DNA from: a virus
DNA: 22,861 nt
Virus record (IMG/VR): IMGVR_UViG_3300043446_001572
Span: 1 to 22,861 of that record
Strand: one strand, 5' to 3'
In this document: one piece after another, positions 1 to 6,166 of the stretch
How the letters are laid out: each line of letters opens with the position of its first letter
How positions within the stretch are numbered: position 1 is the first letter of the stretch
Translations under genes and position numbers: made by a program
Notes under the pieces: model-generated
Told to the model about the DNA's origin: nothing
The model's input: the letters and a program-made list of their open reading frames with translations, nothing else
Database searches by the model: none

Positions 1-400
1 AACTGCCATTGTTATCCCCTTCAAATAATGGTGGTTGCGAATAATCGTCTATATTCCTCATACCCAATCTAATCCCTATCTTGCCATTAATCATTTGTAG
101 GCCAGTAGTGGGCATGATTCTCGGTTTTGCTTCCCTGCGGTATTCAACGTATTTGCTACGGTTACGCAATTGCATGATGGCTACCTCGCCACGTTGCCAT
201 GCTTTGTAGCCCTTATCGACTCTGCGCTGGATATATTCGGTCAGAGGTTCAGAGCGATACCAGAAGACGTCTAGCAGATGGGCCTTGTTGACCCCACACA
301 AGTCTGCAAAGAGCTTCATGGAGATGCCGCGCTCCTTATCCCTAATGAAGCGGCGCATCTGCGTCATCAATTCACGCTTGGTAAGAACCGGCTGAGACAT
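1..400 (-). CDS. Phage protein of unknown function, cut by the window edge
   Basis: An open frame runs without a stop from an ATG at 400 to the left edge, giving 133 residues that begin MSQPVLTKRELMTQMRR. It overlaps the end of the preceding glycosyltransferase-like gene by 29 bp, in the tight style of this operon. Residues about 26-45 (ISMKLFADLCGVNKAHLLDVF) look like a helix-turn-helix, and the chain is rich in Arg and Lys, so nucleic-acid binding is possible. In many phages the genes just after the large terminase lead towards the portal, but nothing here resembles a portal. No function is assigned. The reading frame is well supported; the HTH reading is an inference by eye. Confidence 0.7.
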   Translation of the reverse strand, partial: MSQPVLTKRELMTQMRRFIRDKERGISMKLFADLCGVNKAHLLDVFWYRSEPLTEYIQRRVDKGYKAWQRGEVAIMQLRNRSKYVEYRREAKPRIMPTTGLQMINGKIGIRLGMRNIDDYSQPPLFEGDNNGS

Positions 401-1172
401 AGTTGAGTATGTAACCTTTGGATTGCAGGAAGTCTAAGAACTCTTTTTCTCGGTAAGCGTCTTGAATACCCATTGGCAAGAGAATCTCATTGTCTCTGAT
501 TAGCTTTCTCGATGTTGAGTGATGACCAAGGAGTTTAGAAAAGTCCATATCGTCATGAAACTTGGGAGCAATGTGTTCCATCGAAAAGTATTTAGCTACT
601 TCGTTGGGCGCATATTTAAATCCCAAGGACTCAAAGAGTCCACGCTTTAAGCAAGACAATTGAATGTCTTCATTCCAGAGATGAATTTCATCGGAATACG
701 ATTGAACAATGCCTAGCTTTGTTGGAGCTTCTAAGAAGCGTTTGCTACGCAAGGAAAAACCCCCGTTTAGGACAAGCGTATAGTATTCAAACTTAGTCCA
801 CTCAAAGCCTAGATGTAATGTGTTGCCCACCAGACCAGCATGAGTAATGCCGCCAATGTAATCGTAGGTGTAATAGTCTTCTCTCCAGTTGGACCCGTCC
901 AAAACCCAGCCGTCATCCTGAACAATTAAGCAGAAGTCCGTCATGATGTATTCATGCAAGCAGTGCATGATAAATGTGCTGTAACCCCGGTAGTCAAAAG
1001 GAAAGCAATGCAGCCATTGGATGTCTTCTGGCAAGTTCTCTGGTTTTGATGGAGAAATGAGCAAACCTTTTGAACACGGCAACTCTCGCATACTGCGAAC
1101 AATGGACGGCAAGGTGGCTGACCCATCTGTGTGTCCATGAACTGACACAATGGTTAATTGATTATGCGCCAT
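372..1172 (-). CDS. DUF5672-type glycosyltransferase-like protein
   Basis: A 266-residue protein. It carries the features of the DUF5672 family, which has a glycosyltransferase-like fold: an acidic QDDG motif at about residues 85-88 (DXD-like, usually binding the nucleotide-sugar metal), the hallmark NGGFSLRS at about 136-143, and EDIQLSCLKR at about 168-177. The ATG at 1172 is chosen; an in-frame TTG at 1181 would add three residues and cannot be excluded. The start overlaps the terminase stop, so the gene is in the packaging operon. A sugar-transfer role on a phage or host component is inferred; the substrate is unknown. A second glycosyltransferase-like gene lies at 9958-10698. Confidence 0.8.
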   Translation of the reverse strand: MAHNQLTIVSVHGHTDGSATLPSIVRSMRELPCSKGLLISPSKPENLPEDIQWLHCFPFDYRGYSTFIMHCLHEYIMTDFCLIVQDDGWVLDGSNWREDYYTYDYIGGITHAGLVGNTLHLGFEWTKFEYYTLVLNGGFSLRSKRFLEAPTKLGIVQSYSDEIHLWNEDIQLSCLKRGLFESLGFKYAPNEVAKYFSMEHIAPKFHDDMDFSKLLGHHSTSRKLIRDNEILLPMGIQDAYREKEFLDFLQSKGYILNYVSAGSYQA

Positions 1173-2922
1173 ACACACCAATCGCTTTCAAGTAGTTGGA
1201 TACTCCCTTGCCTACAGACAATTGCTCCGGGGTCTTTGCTTCTAATTCTCTGGATACTTTTCGGCTTAACTTGCGTTGAATTAATTGGGGCTGAACCTGC
1301 TCTGAGTAAGCAGCGCATGCTAAAGCCATCGCCATTACACGGTCATCTTTGTTGCGGCCTGATGCCTCGATAGATGCGCCGTCACGGATGATGGTCTTCA
1401 TCTCCTCAATGGTGTCGACTGAGTAGACAGCTAACATCCCGCGCTCAAACAAGTCTTTCGTGTAATTCATCATTCGCTCTTTGGTGCCTTGCGTTGTTAT
1501 CCAACCCAGCGAGTTAGACATCCCGCCCATCGTATCGTTACGTCGCCAGATGTAATTCGACATAGAACCAAAGACGTCCATTAGGCTTTTGCCCATTGCG
1601 TTGCCCATGCTGGCAGCTTGACGGCGTAAGTTCTTAATCTCGTTTAGCACAGCCTGTCCCGGCCCGTTAACTTCCAGATTAAGCGTCGAGTTCTTGTAGG
1701 CTCCTGCCAAGTGAGCGATAACCCATGCAAACTGGTACGTATTAAGTTCTGAAGTGGCAAACTCAGCAACCTGCTCCATTCCGTCCGAATAGCAGCGGAA
1801 GACTTGAACGCAGAACCTATCAGCCCAATCAGAAGAACCATAAGCAGGGTCTGCACCGATAACGTAGTAAGCGGTATCAATTGGCTCCTCCCACACCTTT
1901 AACGTAGACAAGCGTTCAGTAGACTTCAACACTTCTGTGTCTTGAAAGTTGACACCCATCGCGTAGCGGTAATGGTCGCATAGAATCTTCTTCGCAATCT
2001 TCATGGCGTCAGTACACCGTGAGTTTGAGAAGAAGGATGTACCTGTCATTACGAACGCATAGTCTTCGGTAGGCGGGAACTCTTGATACATCAAGGAATC
2101 GTCTTTGATGCCTTCAATCATTTTCCAACGCCACCACGCCATCTGGCGCGAGTTAATCTCAAAGTTGTAGAGCTTCTTAATATCTCGCGTCCATTCTTTT
2201 TCTTCGGGTGTGAGTTTGCCGTCCCAATAGACTTTGTAGACATCTGTATCAGGTGCCGCAGAATAGAACTCATTGCGCCACCAGCCACAGAAGATAGCCT
2301 TTTGAGTTCTAGCTCTCTTGGCGGTTACGTACATATCGTGAAACATATTAAAGCCGCGAGCAGTGGACTCGAATATGTAGAGACGTTTAGGGTTGGTTTC
2401 AGCTAAAGACGCCAGCAAGGATGCTAGTCCTTCTTCATCTCCCCACGATGACGTCTCTGTTCCATGAAGGAATGTGATGCCCTTGCCACGACCAAGACTT
2501 CCTTTCGCTCTAAGCCCAGCGACTTGATAAAAGATACGGCTGCGGTTTTTGAGGGAAAGCGAGTTTCGATTGTGTGCAAGTATGGGTATTTTGTACTCTT
2601 TAGGCAGACCTTCCATATAACTGCCGAGCGTTCCTCGGAACATATCTCGGTTTTCTTCTGTGTCTGTAACAAGTGTTCCATTTAACCCCGCATTGATGTA
2701 GTGCCAGTAAAGGTCTAGGGCTAGGCTAATCGTAGTAATGCCAAGCTGACGGCCTTTTAAGATGACAAAGAAATGGATACCGTTCTCTAAGCCGTTAGCA
2801 ATCTCATCCATGACATAGGTCTGAGTGCCGAGAAGGTTATCCATCTTACGTAACCCCTGCTCTTTGGTTTCAATCTTTAATTGAGAGCAGAAGGTGTAGA
2901 ACTGTTTGAGATTGAACTTCAT
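1162..2922 (-). CDS. terL: Terminase large subunit (packaging ATPase and nuclease)
   Basis: A 586-residue protein, normal length for TerL, the motor that pumps DNA into the prohead and cuts it. The N-terminal ATPase shows a divergent Walker A at about 56-64 (KGRQLGITT), a Walker-B-like TFLHGTE with Glu156, and the coupling motif FESTARG at about 184-190. YQEFP (about 279-283) is typical of terminases. The C-terminal RNase-H-like nuclease shows the expected acids: GADPAYG (Asp358), LNLEVNGPG (Glu417) and KDDRVMA (Asp526/527). The start ATG overlaps the upstream gene's stop by 4 bp, and the next gene overlaps its end. The unusual points are RQ in place of GKS-type residues in Walker A and GTE in place of the common DE. 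Identification is firm. Confidence 0.95.
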   Translation of the reverse strand: MKFNLKQFYTFCSQLKIETKEQGLRKMDNLLGTQTYVMDEIANGLENGIHFFVILKGRQLGITTISLALDLYWHYINAGLNGTLVTDTEENRDMFRGTLGSYMEGLPKEYKIPILAHNRNSLSLKNRSRIFYQVAGLRAKGSLGRGKGITFLHGTETSSWGDEEGLASLLASLAETNPKRLYIFESTARGFNMFHDMYVTAKRARTQKAIFCGWWRNEFYSAAPDTDVYKVYWDGKLTPEEKEWTRDIKKLYNFEINSRQMAWWRWKMIEGIKDDSLMYQEFPPTEDYAFVMTGTSFFSNSRCTDAMKIAKKILCDHYRYAMGVNFQDTEVLKSTERLSTLKVWEEPIDTAYYVIGADPAYGSSDWADRFCVQVFRCYSDGMEQVAEFATSELNTYQFAWVIAHLAGAYKNSTLNLEVNGPGQAVLNEIKNLRRQAASMGNAMGKSLMDVFGSMSNYIWRRNDTMGGMSNSLGWITTQGTKERMMNYTKDLFERGMLAVYSVDTIEEMKTIIRDGASIEASGRNKDDRVMAMALACAAYSEQVQPQLIQRKLSRKVSRELEAKTPEQLSVGKGVSNYLKAIGVYGA

Positions 2923-3179
2923 TTAGACTTTCGTCGTTCATTGCTGAACTGTTCTAGGTTCCAGTTAGCTATACGGTACCGTGCCTCTGGATTCTTAGCT
3001 ACCCGCAATAGCTCATTAACTAACTCAGGGCTATATTGGTTTTTCCAAGACTGTAGCAAGTCCTTCTTTTCTTGTGGACTGTAAGCACGGTTAGCCTTGC
3101 CCATCTCAGACTTCAAGATACGGCGAGAGAGCAGAAGTTCTTCTGCGTAATTATCAATTGATAGTTTGGAGGCGTCCAA
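2919..3179 (-). CDS. Small protein directly upstream of TerL; possible small terminase
   Basis: An 86-residue protein starting MDASKLSIDNYAEEL, read from a TTG at 3177-3179. The TTG is preferred because an AAAGGA-type ribosome binding site sits a few bases before it and no ATG occurs before residue 26. The frame overlaps the upstream gene by 26 bp and the terminase by 4 bp. The sequence is charged, predicted mostly helical, with a basic C-terminus (NERRKSK). Position immediately before terL and small helical character are compatible with a small terminase subunit, but no recognisable TerS motif is seen. Function is not assigned. Confidence 0.75.
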   Translation of the reverse strand: MDASKLSIDNYAEELLLSRRILKSEMGKANRAYSPQEKKDLLQSWKNQYSPELVNELLRVAKNPEARYRIANWNLEQFSNERRKSK

Positions 3180-3360
3180 GGGTATCCTTTAGTCGCTCAT
3201 TCTCATCATTAGCATCCCGCAGCAACTTAGCTGACTCGGTATGGACACGCATTAGTTCATGAAATAGCTCTGCATGGGTCATAGCGTAGACCTTCTCCAT
3301 GTAGGCTTTTTTGACGTCCTCCATTGCTAGAGGCATCATCGTTTGAATCGTTTCAGTCAT
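3154..3360 (-). CDS. Small helical phage protein, unknown function
   Basis: 68 residues starting MTETIQTMMPLAMEDV. The ATG at 3360 follows a strong GGAGG site about 7 bases upstream, so an in-frame upstream GTG at 3378 is rejected. The C-terminal half (LLRDANDENERLKDTLGRLQ) has heptad-like spacing and probably forms a short coiled coil. It overlaps the genes on both sides by 26 and 8 bp, indicating translational coupling within the packaging operon. No family is recognised. Real coding is supported by the ribosome binding site and operon fit. Confidence 0.7.
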   Translation of the reverse strand: MTETIQTMMPLAMEDVKKAYMEKVYAMTHAELFHELMRVHTESAKLLRDANDENERLKDTLGRLQTIN

Positions 3361-3526
3361 CTTTATCCTCCGGGGCACTCATAAAAATAATTAGTTCTCG
3401 GCAAGCCCTTCTAACTCGCGGGTCATCTTCAACCTCTAGCAAGTCTTTAAGCCGCCAAACAATGTATTGGTCCATAACGTCTACAAACAAGCTCTCCTCT
3501 AAGAACTCCATTTTGTTGACACTCAT
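3353..3526 (-). CDS. Small acidic phage protein, unknown function
   Basis: 57 residues starting MSVNKMEFLEESLFVDVM and ending with an acidic PEDKDD tail. The ATG at 3526 has an AGGAGA site about 7 bases upstream and overlaps the stop of the previous gene as ATGA, so a TTG further upstream is rejected. It is predicted to be all helical. No motif is recognised. Its place in the chain of overlapping small genes before terL suggests the late packaging transcript, but its role is unknown. Confidence 0.7.
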   Translation of the reverse strand: MSVNKMEFLEESLFVDVMDQYIVWRLKDLLEVEDDPRVRRACRELIIFMSAPEDKDD

Positions 3527-3822
3527 AGGTATTCTCCTGTCCAACCACGCCACTGCATATCCTGCCAAGGAGAAGGAGAGCCATCACCACGAACCCATTG
3601 CTTGCCATCCCATTCATTTAATACAGACAACGCATCTGAGCCAACAGAGTACAAGCCCTTGTGAACCGGCTTTTCTTCTGGAGGAAACCAAGGAGTAGCT
3701 TTGCAAAGCAATGTCTTTCCCCCTTGATATATCTTTACCGTGTTCCTATAACGACGGGATTGCCAGCCAGCAAGCTCCTCCTCCGTCATCTGATGGTCTG
3801 GCACCTCTACGCCGTTCTCCAT
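3523..3822 (-). CDS. Phage protein of unknown function, Trp-rich
   Basis: 99 residues starting MENGVEVPDHQMTEEELAGWQ. The N-terminal part is charged. The C-terminal part is rich in Trp and Gly (LNEWDGKQWVRGDGS, WQDMQWRGWTGEYL), suggesting a small beta-rich domain. The ATG at 3822 follows a G-rich stretch that could act as a ribosome binding site. The 3' end overlaps the next gene by 4 bp. About 40 bp separate it from the first gene of the operon. No family or function is recognised. Confidence 0.7.
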   Translation of the reverse strand: MENGVEVPDHQMTEEELAGWQSRRYRNTVKIYQGGKTLLCKATPWFPPEEKPVHKGLYSVGSDALSVLNEWDGKQWVRGDGSPSPWQDMQWRGWTGEYL

Positions 3823-3864
3823 ACCCGTACCCCCAACTTTTCACTTCGTTCAAAGCAGCGGCGT

Positions 3865-4077
3865 TTAAGCTGTACGCCACACTCTAACGCCGCCACTATC
3901 TTTCCTCGCTATGAACTGCATCCCTAACCGCTTGGATGCCCTGTAATTGGCATTGCACACCACCTGTAACTTGCCAGCATCCACAAAGAAGCTATCTCCA
4001 ATATCCATACTGGCGTATGGATAGCGTTTCTTGGCTTCAGGCAGCGGCACTGACTTCTCTACTTCTAAGTTAATCAT
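3865..4077 (-). CDS. Small conserved phage protein (DUF7303-like); first gene of the leftward operon
   Basis: 70 residues with the pattern of a small family common in phages: a YPYASMDIGDSFFV block at about 19-32, a basic middle (NYRASKRLGMQFIARKD) and a C-terminal GVRVWR. From memory this corresponds to DUF7303; its biochemical role is not known to me, and the basic residues suggest nucleic-acid contact. The ATG at 4077 has a GAGGG site about 7 bases upstream. It is the first gene of the leftward late or packaging transcription unit. The leader before it contains a strong intrinsic terminator only about 35 bp upstream of the start, so its expression probably depends on read-through or a promoter in that short gap. 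Confidence 0.75.
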   Translation of the reverse strand: MINLEVEKSVPLPEAKKRYPYASMDIGDSFFVDAGKLQVVCNANYRASKRLGMQFIARKDSGGVRVWRTA

Positions 4078-4112
4078 ATCTATCCCTCATAACCAATATA
4101 CACACTATAGAC

Positions 4113-4141
4113 GAAAAAAAGGGACCCCACAAGGGAGGTCC
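4113..4141 (-). terminator. Strong intrinsic terminator in the late-operon leader
   Basis: Read on the minus strand, an 8-bp stem (GGGACCTC paired with GGGGTCCC, including one T-G pair) closes a 6-base loop and is followed directly by seven T residues. This is a textbook Rho-independent terminator pointing left. It lies about 35 bp before the start codon of the first packaging gene, so it would stop any transcript starting in the divergent region before it reached the late genes. No gene lies upstream on this strand, so the transcript it ends would be a short untranslated RNA. Confidence 0.8.
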
Positions 4142-4419
4142 CAAAATGACTACGCCAAGCGAGAAGAGATGCGTAGCCAACACAGAAGGAAAATCTAAAC
4201 AGAGATTAGCAGAAACACAGAAAACATGAAATTTTTTATGGGGGGAATCGGAGGGGGGCACGCACCCACAGACCCCCGAACCCACAGCAGCTGCCAGATT
4301 AGCAGCGATGACGATTGTGCAAGCCGGACAATCTACCCAAGTGGACAACCAGGCTGTGCAGGCTGCCTGTCATCACCAGGCTGAAGGTATGCAATCATCA
4401 CAGGGCGACCCAATGGACA

Positions 4420-4453
4420 ATTGTTAAATCTAAGGGGGGAAAGAGTTAACAAT
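4420..4453. promoter_or_regulatory. Operator-like inverted repeat ATTGTTAA/TTAACAAT
   Basis: Perfect 8-bp arms at 4420-4427 and 4446-4453 separated by 18 bp that contain a G6 run. The arms lie in the divergent control region beside a leftward TATACT box at 4474-4479. The geometry suits a dimeric regulator binding on one face of the helix, but no cognate repressor gene is recognised in the window. Binding is an inference from symmetry only. Confidence 0.4.
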
Positions 4454-4505
4454 CTTCAACGTTATCCGCTTAGAGTATAGGCATGCTTAATATATAACAC
4501 CTAGT

Positions 4506-4635
4506 ATGTAGATACTATGTAAGTAATAGATACATATATATATATATAGTTACTATGATATGTAGATATTATGTTATCTACATAATATCTTTTATATATA
4601 CAAAGGGTATATTTTAAATATAAATATATACAAAG
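4506..4635. repeat. AT-rich block with nested palindromes and direct repeats; possible origin
   Basis: The 15-mer ATGTAGATACTATGT at 4506-4520 recurs with one change at 4560-4574. The second copy is part of two overlapping inverted repeats: ATGTAGATA/TATCTACAT (4560-4568 and 4575-4583) and AGATATTATGT/ACATAATATCT (4564-4574 and 4580-4590, 11 bp, 5-base spacer). The 12-mer ATATATACAAAG occurs at 4594-4605 and 4624-4635, exactly 30 bp apart. A run of alternating A and T lies between the 15-mers. Such iteron-like, easily melted DNA between divergent transcription units is typical of replication origins or of multi-site regulatory regions; which one it is cannot be told here. Confidence 0.5.
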
Positions 4636-4638
4636 CAG

Positions 4639-4666
4639 TTCACATAATCTCTATCGTCTATATAAT
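4639..4666 (+). promoter_or_regulatory. Sigma-70-type early promoter, rightward
   Basis: TTCACA (4639-4644) and a perfect TATAAT (4661-4666) are separated by 16 bp, five of six and six of six matches to the sigma-70 consensus. Transcription would begin near 4673, about 40 bp before the first early gene. It is the best promoter match seen in the window and presumably drives the first early operon using host RNA polymerase. Confidence 0.75.
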
Positions 4667-4713
4667 GCGTTACAGCAGCACAGAAATATTCCTAACCTAA
4701 CCGGGAGTTCACC

Positions 4714-4971
4714 ATGAAAAAAGCATACGTTAAGGCCTTCAACGAGTTAACCAAATTAGGCTGCCCAGTCTTTAATCGTTCCGACTATGTAGATGGTTTC
4801 TTTATCAGCGCAGAGGGCAGTAACAGCGATGAATGGGCTGATTACTACAACACATACCCTTGGCAATGGAACGGCGAAACAACTAACCCTAAAATTGACG
4901 AGGTATTGAAAAAATATAAGTTATTCGCTGAATGGAACAATCCAGGCTGTTTGCAAGTATTCGAGAACTAA
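4714..4971 (+). CDS. First early gene, small phage protein of unknown function
   Basis: 85 residues starting MKKAYVKAFNELTKLGCPVFNR. The middle is acidic and aromatic (SNSDEWADYYNTYPWQWNGE) and the overall character is that of a small soluble globular protein. The ATG follows GGGAG at a good distance and lies about 40 bp after a strong promoter start point. As the first early gene it may be a host-takeover or regulatory protein, but no motif supports that, and no family is recognised. Confidence 0.7.
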   Translation: MKKAYVKAFNELTKLGCPVFNRSDYVDGFFISAEGSNSDEWADYYNTYPWQWNGETTNPKIDEVLKKYKLFAEWNNPGCLQVFEN

Positions 4972-4982
4972 TCAAACCGCTA

Positions 4983-5004
4983 GCCGGAGCGTATCCGGCA
5001 TTTT
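4983..5004 (+). terminator. Intercistronic hairpin with short T tract
   Basis: GCCGGA (4983-4988) and TCCGGC (4994-4999) form a 6-bp stem with a 5-base loop, followed by ATTTT. It sits between the first and second early genes, 28 bp before the next start. The tract is short, so it may be a leaky terminator or an RNA-stabilising or processing stem. A similar hairpin with the same GTATC element and a CATTTT end lies at 9183-9206. Confidence 0.5.
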
Positions 5005-5026
5005 CCTAACATTTAAGGGGTACACC

Positions 5027-5344
5027 ATGCAAAACATATTTGACCAATTTCAAGGCGCAGACTTAGACCGACTCACAGACTGTTTGAAAGCTATCCGACA
5101 AGCCGGACTGTCTGTAGACAAATACACTCAGGCCGGAGTCAATCCTACCTCTGGCAATGTCTGGGTGTGGTCTGAGGACTGGTACGGCTCAGTCTATTGC
5201 TCTATCAGCTTTGACGTTCAATGGTGCTATTCGTGCCCAGAGTGCGGAGAGGAGCATGACTTCGACACTTACCAAGAATTAGAGAATTACGTCACAGAAC
5301 ATGATTACAACCATTGTGACTCTTGCCGGACTGTGGAGGCTTAA
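5027..5344 (+). CDS. Small zinc-ribbon-like early protein
   Basis: 105 residues. The C-terminal half carries two CxxC pairs, CPEC at about residues 71-74 and CDSC at about 97-100, spaced as in a zinc ribbon. The N-terminal half is helical, then aromatic (NVWVWSEDWYGSVYCS). The ATG follows AAGGGG with good spacing. A zinc-bound structural or nucleic-acid-binding role is inferred from the cysteines. It lies in the early operon after a leaky hairpin. The exact function is unknown. Confidence 0.75.
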   Translation: MQNIFDQFQGADLDRLTDCLKAIRQAGLSVDKYTQAGVNPTSGNVWVWSEDWYGSVYCSISFDVQWCYSCPECGEEHDFDTYQELENYVTEHDYNHCDSCRTVEA

Positions 5345-5346
5345 CC

Positions 5347-5433
5347 ATGCCTGAATCATTCTTTGAATATGCTCTTGGCCTTATCGGCTTTGCTCTGTTT
5401 TATCTGTTTTTCTTTGTTTTGCTTTCTTTCTAA
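5347..5433 (+). CDS. Tiny single-span membrane peptide
   Basis: A 28-codon frame encoding MPESFFEYALGLIGFALFYL and a further hydrophobic stretch ending LSF. After a short acidic head nearly the whole peptide is hydrophobic, so it would be a single membrane span. The ATG lies two bases after the stop of the zinc-ribbon gene, and the next ATG is 12 bp after its stop, so spacing supports translation by coupling. Its own ribosome binding site is weak. Candidate roles are an early membrane effector or lysis-timing peptide; nothing decides between them. Confidence 0.5.
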   Translation: MPESFFEYALGLIGFALFYLFFFVLLSF

Positions 5434-5444
5434 TCGGGGGTTTT

Positions 5445-5615
5445 ATGAGTTCACTATTACGTACCGCTTCATGGGTTATTGTTGACAAGATAACCAACAA
5501 AGCAATATTTGAGACTTTTAGCGAATCAATTGCAAGCAAGATAAATGTTGAAAAGTATCAAGCAGTGCCAGTGCTTGAATACCTGCAAAACCTAAACAAA
5601 CAGATAAGGGGCTAA
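5445..5615 (+). CDS. Small conserved phage protein, unknown function
   Basis: 56 residues starting MSSLLRTASWVIVDKITNKAI. The pattern W-V-I-V-D-x-x-T-N-x-x-I-F-E-T-F followed by KINVEKYQAVPVLEYLQNLN resembles a small protein found in early regions of many phages, known to me only as hypothetical. The ATG follows a GGGGG stretch with short spacing. Length, charge and codon use fit the neighbours. The stop lies 2 bp before the next ATG. The function is unknown. Confidence 0.7.
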   Translation: MSSLLRTASWVIVDKITNKAIFETFSESIASKINVEKYQAVPVLEYLQNLNKQIRG

Positions 5616-5617
5616 TC

Positions 5618-5863
5618 ATGGGTAAAGTTAAACAATCATTAATAGTTGAGCGAGAGAACATAGACCTTGATTACAGGCCTTTTAAGCCCGTCGAAAGGTT
5701 ATCTGATGTCGAGGTATCAGCGGCCTATTTAAAGCCCGCTACAGGCCTTCTAGAGGGTCGAGAATGGACGCCTAGTAGTCAAACTGACGTAACAAAGACT
5801 TGGCGTAGGTTTGGTTGGCGTCCTATTGCTGAAATCAAAGCAGAGCAAGAGGGGCAATCATGA
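5618..5863 (+). CDS. Small early phage protein, unknown function
   Basis: 81 residues starting MGKVKQSLIVERENIDLDYR, with a charged C-terminus (EIKAEQEGQS). AAGGGG lies about 8 bases before the ATG. The stop overlaps the next gene's start as ATGA. A predicted strand-rich core with WTPSSQTDV and TWRRFGWRP is visible, but no family is recognised. Confidence 0.65.
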   Translation: MGKVKQSLIVERENIDLDYRPFKPVERLSDVEVSAAYLKPATGLLEGREWTPSSQTDVTKTWRRFGWRPIAEIKAEQEGQS

Positions 5864-6033
5864 GCGAAAGATTCTTAATTATTGTTACCAGCGCAATTAT
5901 TTTGTGTTTATTTGTTTATGGTTTTGATTTTAAAAATAATGTTTTAGAACAAATTGCGCTACTGGTTTCTGGCTATTTATTCGGAAACCTGACAACAATC
6001 GCTGACTACGCAAAGGATGATAATGCTTGCTAG
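5860..6033 (+). CDS. Small two-span membrane protein
   Basis: 57 residues starting MSERFLIIVTSAIILCLFVYG. Two hydrophobic segments, at about residues 5-22 and 31-44, are joined by a short polar loop with Asp and Lys, and the tail is acidic (ADYAKDDNAC). The start overlaps the previous stop (ATGA), and the ribosome binding site AGAGGGG lies in the preceding coding sequence. The two-span layout recalls small holin-like proteins, but the gene is in the early block, far from the endolysin, so an early membrane role is equally likely. Confidence 0.6.
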   Translation: MSERFLIIVTSAIILCLFVYGFDFKNNVLEQIALLVSGYLFGNLTTIADYAKDDNAC

Positions 6034-6136
6034 TTTATTCACAATCTTAGTCGGGGGGATATTTATGGGCATGGGAGTTATGCTTTTGACAGTCGTTGCA
6101 TGGATTCTTTGGACTTTTTTAACGCCAGAGGATTGA
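6023..6136 (+). CDS. Tiny single-span membrane peptide
   Basis: 37 residues starting MLASLFTILVGGIFMGMGVM, then a Trp-rich stretch and a short TPED tail. The peptide is almost entirely hydrophobic. The ATG at 6023 overlaps the end of the preceding gene by 11 bp and has an AAAGGAT site about 6 bases upstream. It is the third tiny membrane protein in this block. The candidate promoter of the C4-like RNA overlaps its stop codon. Confidence 0.55.
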   Translation: MLASLFTILVGGIFMGMGVMLLTVVAWILWTFLTPED

Positions 6137-6162
6137 CAAAATCCCCCACGCGCATGTAGATT
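6133..6162 (+). promoter_or_regulatory. Candidate promoter for the C4-like RNA
   Basis: A perfect TTGACA (6133-6138) overlaps the stop of the preceding gene. TAGATT (6157-6162), four of six matches to the -10 consensus, follows after 18 bp. Initiation would fall near 6169, almost exactly at the first hairpin of the structured RNA. The -10 match is imperfect, so the RNA may instead be processed from the longer early transcript. Confidence 0.45.
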
Positions 6163-6166
6163 CGCC

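Larger units (their letters stand above)
4078..4713. other. Divergent control region between late and early units
   Basis: 636 bp without a convincing gene, between the leftward packaging genes and the rightward early genes. From left to right it holds a leftward intrinsic terminator (4113-4141), a small inverted repeat CTACGC/GCGTAG (4150-4155 and 4171-4176), two G6 tracts (4240-4258), a repeat-rich stretch with CAGGCTG and GGACAA copies (4326-4420), the 8-bp inverted repeat ATTGTTAA/TTAACAAT (4420-4453), an AT-rich block with nested palindromes and direct repeats (4484-4640), and a rightward promoter (4639-4666). It is the natural place for the late promoter and possibly the replication origin and the packaging start site. 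A TATACT box facing left lies at 4474-4479, but no matching -35 element is visible. Confidence 0.7.

Noticed and set aside
4070-4348. 92-residue minus-strand frame in the divergent region
   Set aside because: It crosses the intrinsic terminator and the G tracts, has Cys/Pro-rich composition unlike its neighbours, and would overlap the start of the first packaging gene.
6086-6091. TTGACA within the small membrane gene as a promoter
   Set aside because: No acceptable -10 hexamer at 15-19 bp.
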